The notes under the pieces: generated by a model
Told to the model about the DNA's origin: nothing
Database searches by the model: none
The model's input: only the letters and a program-made list of their open reading frames with translations
Position numbers and translations under genes: made by a program
In this document: one piece after another, positions 60,816 through 64,000 of the stretch
How the letters are laid out: the number at the start of each line of letters is the position of its first letter
How positions within the stretch are numbered: the first letter of the stretch is position 1
Assembly (NCBI GenBank): GCA_032164245.1
Contig: JAVMKO010000021.1
Location: 9,802,285-9,866,284, forward strand
Source of the DNA: Sternotherus odoratus
Taxonomy: Eukaryota > Chordata > Testudines > Kinosternidae
Length of the DNA stretch: 64,000 bases
Direction of reading: 5' to 3'

Positions 60816-61624
60816 TAGGGCCCTACCAAATTCACAGCCATGAAAAACGTGTCATGGACGGGGAAATCTGATGTTTTGTGTACTTTTACCCTATATACTA
60901 TACTATACTATAGGGGGGAAGTATACAAAAATACACGGTGTTTCTCAAACTGGGGTCTTGACACAAAAGAAACTGCAAGGCTATTTTAGGTAGGGGCACT
61001 GGGATATTCCACCCTTATCTCTGCACTGCCTTCAGAGCTGGGAAGCTGGAGAGTGTGGTGTATTGCTACCCTTACTTCTGTACTGCTGCCTACACAGCTG
61101 GGCATCCGGACAGCTGCTTTCTAGCCACCCAGCTCTGAAAGCAACACAGAAGCAAAGGTGACAATACTGTGACCCTTCTCCCCACAATAGCCTTGCAACC
61201 CCCTCTTGGGTTGAGACCCCCGGTTTGAGGAATGCTGACATGAGGGCTTTACATGTTGCTGTTTTAACGAATATATTCATGCTTTGTTACACCGTAAAAT
61301 GTAAGAGTTAAATATGTAAAACCATGAGATTCAAAAGCGACAAAGAGTCTTGTAGCACCTTATAGACTAACAGATTTTAGGGATCATGAACTTTCGTGGG
61401 CTAAGACCCACCTCATCAGATGAATCTGGGCAATCTTAGCCCACGAAAGCTCATGATCCCTAAAATCTGTTAGTCTATCAGGTGCTACAAGACTCTTGTC
61501 GCTTTTGCAGATCCAGACTAACAGGGCTACCCCCTCTGATACTAGACACCATGAGAATCAAGATTTTTTAAATGCTATGACCATGATATTTACAAAAATG
61601 GACCATGAATTTGGTAGGGTCTTA
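60816..61624. mobile_element. hAT-like non-autonomous element with inverted termini, split by a foldback repeat
   Basis: The left end TAGGGCCCTACCAAATTCAC is mirrored by TGAATTTGGTAGGGTCTTA at the right end (61606-61624). The interior contains inverted modules, such as GCACTGGGATATTCCACCCT and CAATACTGTGACCCTTCTCC. The repeat at 61335-61547 inserted into it. No TSD of the outer element could be read. It lies about 0.7 kb upstream of the HDAC1 promoter. Confidence 0.8.
61321..61561 (+). mobile_element. TSD-flanked foldback repeat with hammerhead-like core
   Basis: 14-bp direct repeats ACCATGAGATTCAA (61321-61334) and ACCATGAGAATCAA (61548-61561) bracket a 213-bp insert. Arms of about 70 bp (61337-61406 and 61434-61503) are near-perfect reverse complements around a ~27-bp loop, followed by the tail ATCCAGACTAACAGGGCTAC. 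On the minus strand 61419-61392 reads CTGATGA, a GTGGG/CCCAC hairpin, then GAAA: an intact hammerhead catalytic core. Same family and architecture as 29713-29954. Confidence 0.85.
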
Positions 61625-62029
61625 GGTCTCATGCTCCTCAATGTGTCCTAGGGTGATGGCAAGTGTGAAAAAGCAGACACTTTTTTCGGGCGGTGGAGGG
61701 CAGGGGGAAACAGGACAGTTGTTCTATATAAGACAAAGCTCCAATATGAGGGCACCTGGTCACCCCAATGTGCCCTCCCCCTGCAATTGGGGCAGATACA
61801 TTGGGTCCCCACCCCAGGTCCCCTGTAGCAATGCTGGCCCCAGTGCATCCCATAGTAGCCCTGTCCCACTGGGCTCCAGCCAGGCCCCTGGGTGCGTCCA
61901 CACCCCAGCTGATGCATTGTGGGCCAGCACTAGCAAGGGATAAAATGGCAGGGTGAGTACAACCATGTGGCACGTGATGTCGTGGTGGCAAGGGTCAAGT
62001 GGTTTAGCCCTAGCTGCCCACCTCTCCTG

Positions 62030-62270
62030 TAAGAATGGTTCAGTCCTGGCAGCCCAGATTCCTCTCCTGGGAATGGCACATGCCTGTATGAGTCTTTCTC
62101 CCTCCCTCTCCCCCCGTCCATTCTCTGGGAATGGTACTTTCCCTTTACTCCCGCCTCCCCCCTCGAATGGTAAACTCCTGTCTGATCGGACCCCATTTTT
62201 CAGAAGTGGTACAGTCCTGCCAACCCTTCTTGTCTCCCCCTTCTCTAGGAATGGTACAGTCCAGGAACAC
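62030..62270 (+). repeat. Degenerate short repeat upstream of HDAC1
   Basis: Six diverged copies of GGAATGGTACAGTCCTG-like sequence at about 62033, 62071, 62127, 62164, 62203 and 62249, separated by C/T-rich spacers (37-56 bp). Confidence 0.6.
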
Positions 62271-62309
62271 TTGCGCTCTACCTACCGTGCTAATCCTACC
62301 GCCCCGCCC

Positions 62310-62472
62310 TATCTGACTTCTCATTGGCTGCTCCGAGGGAAGTGGATCCAGGCCACTCCCCGATAGGTCTGCTTCCCCGCGGGGGCGGGAGGAACTGCTC
62401 GCGGGGCGCTGGGCCCCCGGGGCGCGTTCGGTTGCGCTGCGGGAGGGTTTGGTGCGGTCGGGAGGCAGGAAA
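62310..62472 (+). promoter_or_regulatory. HDAC1: HDAC1 core promoter / 5' UTR, CpG-rich
   Basis: Inverted CCAAT box (TCATTGGCTG) at about 62321-62330, a GC box GGGGGCGGGA at about 62381-62390 and dense CpGs up to the ATG; no TATA. NF-Y and SP1-family control through CCAAT and GC boxes is established for the mouse Hdac1 promoter. Equivalence here is inference from motif and position. Confidence 0.7.
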
Positions 62473-62521
62473 ATGGCGCTGACGCAGGGGACCAAGCGGA
62501 AAGTCTGTTACTACTACGACG
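62473..62521 (+). CDS. HDAC1: HDAC1, histone deacetylase 1 (first coding exon only)
   Basis: ATG at 62473 opens M-A-L-T-Q-G-T-K-R-K-V-C-Y-Y-Y-D, then G split by the donor (G|GTGAGA at 62522). This matches the HDAC1 N-terminus and exon-1 boundary; the closely related HDAC2 begins differently, and synteny (next to LCK) agrees. HDAC1 is a zinc-dependent class I lysine deacetylase of the NuRD, Sin3 and CoREST complexes in the nucleus; all catalytic residues lie in later exons outside the window. The remaining ~1.5 kb of the window is intron 1, taken over by a G-rich minisatellite. It is in the same orientation as LCK, about 4.1 kb downstream of the LCK stop. Confidence 0.95.
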
Positions 62522-62544
62522 GTGAGACCCGGGCCGGTCCTCGC

Positions 62545-64000
62545 TGGGGGAGAGGAGGAGGCGCTGGGGGAGGGCCTGTGGGGGGGGTGAGATGAGGAGG
62601 GGGGCGCTGGGGGAGGGCCTGTGGGGGGGGGGTGAGAGGGGGCGCTGGAGGAGGACCTGTGGGGGGGGTGAGATGAGGAGGGGGCGCTGGAGGAGGACCT
62701 GTGGGGGGGGTGAGAGGAGGAGGAGGGGGGCGCTGGAGGAGGACCTGTGGGGGGGGTGAGAGGAGGAGGAGGGGGCGCTGGAGGAGGACCTGTGGGGGGG
62801 GGTGAGAGGAGGAGGAGGAGGGGGCGCTGGAGGAGGACCTGTGGGGGGGGTGAGAGGAGGAGGAGGGGGCGCTGGAGGAGGACCTGTGGGGGGGGTGAGA
62901 GGAGGAGGAGGAGGGGGCGCTGGAGGAGGACCTGTGGGGGGGGTGAGAGGAGAGAGGGAGGGGGCGCTGGAGGAGGACCTGTGGGGGGGGGTGAGAGGAG
63001 GAGGAGGAGGGGGCGCTGGAGGAGGACCTGTGGGGGGGGTGAGAGGAGGAGGAGGAGGGGGCGCTGGAGGAGGACCTGTGGGGGGGGTGAGAGGAGGAGG
63101 AGGAGGGGGCGCTGGAGGAGGACCTGTGGGGGGGGTGAGAGGAGGAGGAGGAGGGGGGGCGCTGGAGGAGGACCTGTGGGGGGGGTGAGAGGAGGAGGAG
63201 GAGGGGGCGCTGGAGGAGGACCTGTGGGGGGGGGTGAGAGGAGGAGGAGGGGGCGCTGGAGGAGGACCTGTGGGGGGGGGTGAGGAGAGGAGGAGGAGGG
63301 GGCACTGGAGGAGGACCTGTGGGGGGGGTGAGAGGAGGAGGAGGAGGAGGGGGCGCTGGAGGAGGACCTGTGGGGGGGTGAGAGGAGGAGGAGGGGGCGC
63401 TGGAGGAGGACCTGTGGGGGGGGGTGAGGAGAGGAGGAGGAGGAGGAGGGGGCGCTGGAGGAGGACCTGTGGGGGGGGGTGAGGAGAGGAGGAGGAGGAG
63501 GAGGGGGCGCTGGAGGAGGACCTGTGGGGGGGGTGAGGAGAGGAGGAGGAGGAGGAGGGGGCGCTGGAGGAGGACCTGTGGGGGGGGGTGAGAGGAGGAG
63601 GAGGAGGAGGGGGCGCTGGAGGAGGACCTGTGGGGGGGGTGAGAGGAGGAGGAGGAGGGGGCGCTGGAGGAGGACCTGTGGGGGGGGTGAGAGGAGGAGG
63701 AGGGGGCGCTGGAGGAGGACCTGTGGGGGGGGTGAGAGGAGGAGGAGGGGGCGCTGGAGGAGGACCTGTGGGGGGGGTGAGAGGAGGAGGAGGGGGCGCT
63801 GGAGGAGGACCTGTGGGGGGGGGGTGAGAGGAGGAGGAGGGGGCGCTGGAGGAGGACCTGTGGGGGGGGTGAGAGGAGGAGGAGGAGGGGGCGCTGGAGG
63901 AGGACCTGTGGGGGGGGGTGAGAGGAGGAGGAGGAGGGGGCGCTGGAGGAGGACCTGTGGGGGGGGTGAGAGGAGGAGGAGGAGGGGGCGCTGGAGGAGG
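62545..64000 (+). repeat. G-rich ~47-bp minisatellite in HDAC1 intron 1 (about 30 copies, runs off the window)
   Basis: The unit reads GGCGCTGGAGGAGGACCTGT, a G run of 7-10, then TGAGAGGAGGAGGAGG with 2-5 GAG repeats. I count about 30 copies of the GGGGTGAG junction between 62585 and 64000, so the mean period is about 47 bp, with two nested length variables (G run and GAG number). The plus (coding) strand is purine/G-rich. Long open frames on both strands are compositional. The first units are slightly diverged (GCGCTGGGGGAGGGCCTGTG). Confidence 0.95.

Noticed and set aside
62514..63305. 263-codon minus-strand frame and 178-codon plus-strand frame in the HDAC1 intron
   Set aside because: Pure translation of the 47-bp G-rich minisatellite; multiple frames are open on both strands.

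Overview
This is vertebrate nuclear DNA: intron-containing genes with GT-AG splice sites, CpG-rich promoters and interspersed repeats of amniote type. The repeats (CR1 LINEs, many short hAT-like elements, tRNA-derived SINEs, and a repeat ending in CCAGACTAACA-GGCTACC that looks Penelope-like) point to a non-avian reptile, most likely a turtle. The species call is inference from remembered repeat families.

The window is one conserved synteny block, in the order and orientation I know from human chromosome 1p35: TMEM234 (-, partial, 279-2019), EIF3I (+, 2133-10277, complete, 11 exons, 325 aa), an MTMR9-like pseudophosphatase (-, 11339-20597, complete, 10 exons, 557 aa), FAM167B (+, 24193-27373, 2 exons, 192 aa), LCK (+, 46043-58370, 12 coding exons, 508 aa) and the first coding exon of HDAC1 (+, 62473-62521, continuing beyond the window). 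I assembled each coding sequence exon by exon. All spliced phases agree and no internal stop was found. The human counterpart of the MTMR9-like gene is annotated as a pseudogene (MTMR9LP); here it is open throughout.

Layout: 1-2.1 kb holds TMEM234 and a 113-bp bidirectional promoter shared with EIF3I. EIF3I and the MTMR9-like gene converge, with polyadenylation signals about 390 bp apart. The MTMR9-like gene and FAM167B diverge across 3.6 kb. From 28.5 to 46 kb there is a gene-poor, repeat-rich interval. LCK fills 46-58.4 kb, and 58.4-62.3 kb is repeat-rich again before the GC-rich HDAC1 promoter. The genes are not one pathway: EIF3I is a translation initiation factor subunit, LCK is the T-cell Src-family kinase, HDAC1 is a chromatin deacetylase, and the MTMR9-like protein is a predicted phosphoinositide-phosphatase regulator.

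Most worth a second look: a textbook U12-type intron in EIF3I; the intact MTMR9-like gene with a replaced C-terminal tail; TSD-flanked repeats carrying hammerhead-ribozyme-like cores, two of them as long foldbacks; an HDAC1 intron-1 minisatellite repeating a 5' splice-site-like motif about 30 times; and nested transposon insertions with readable target-site duplications. I found no evidence of a novel multi-gene system.
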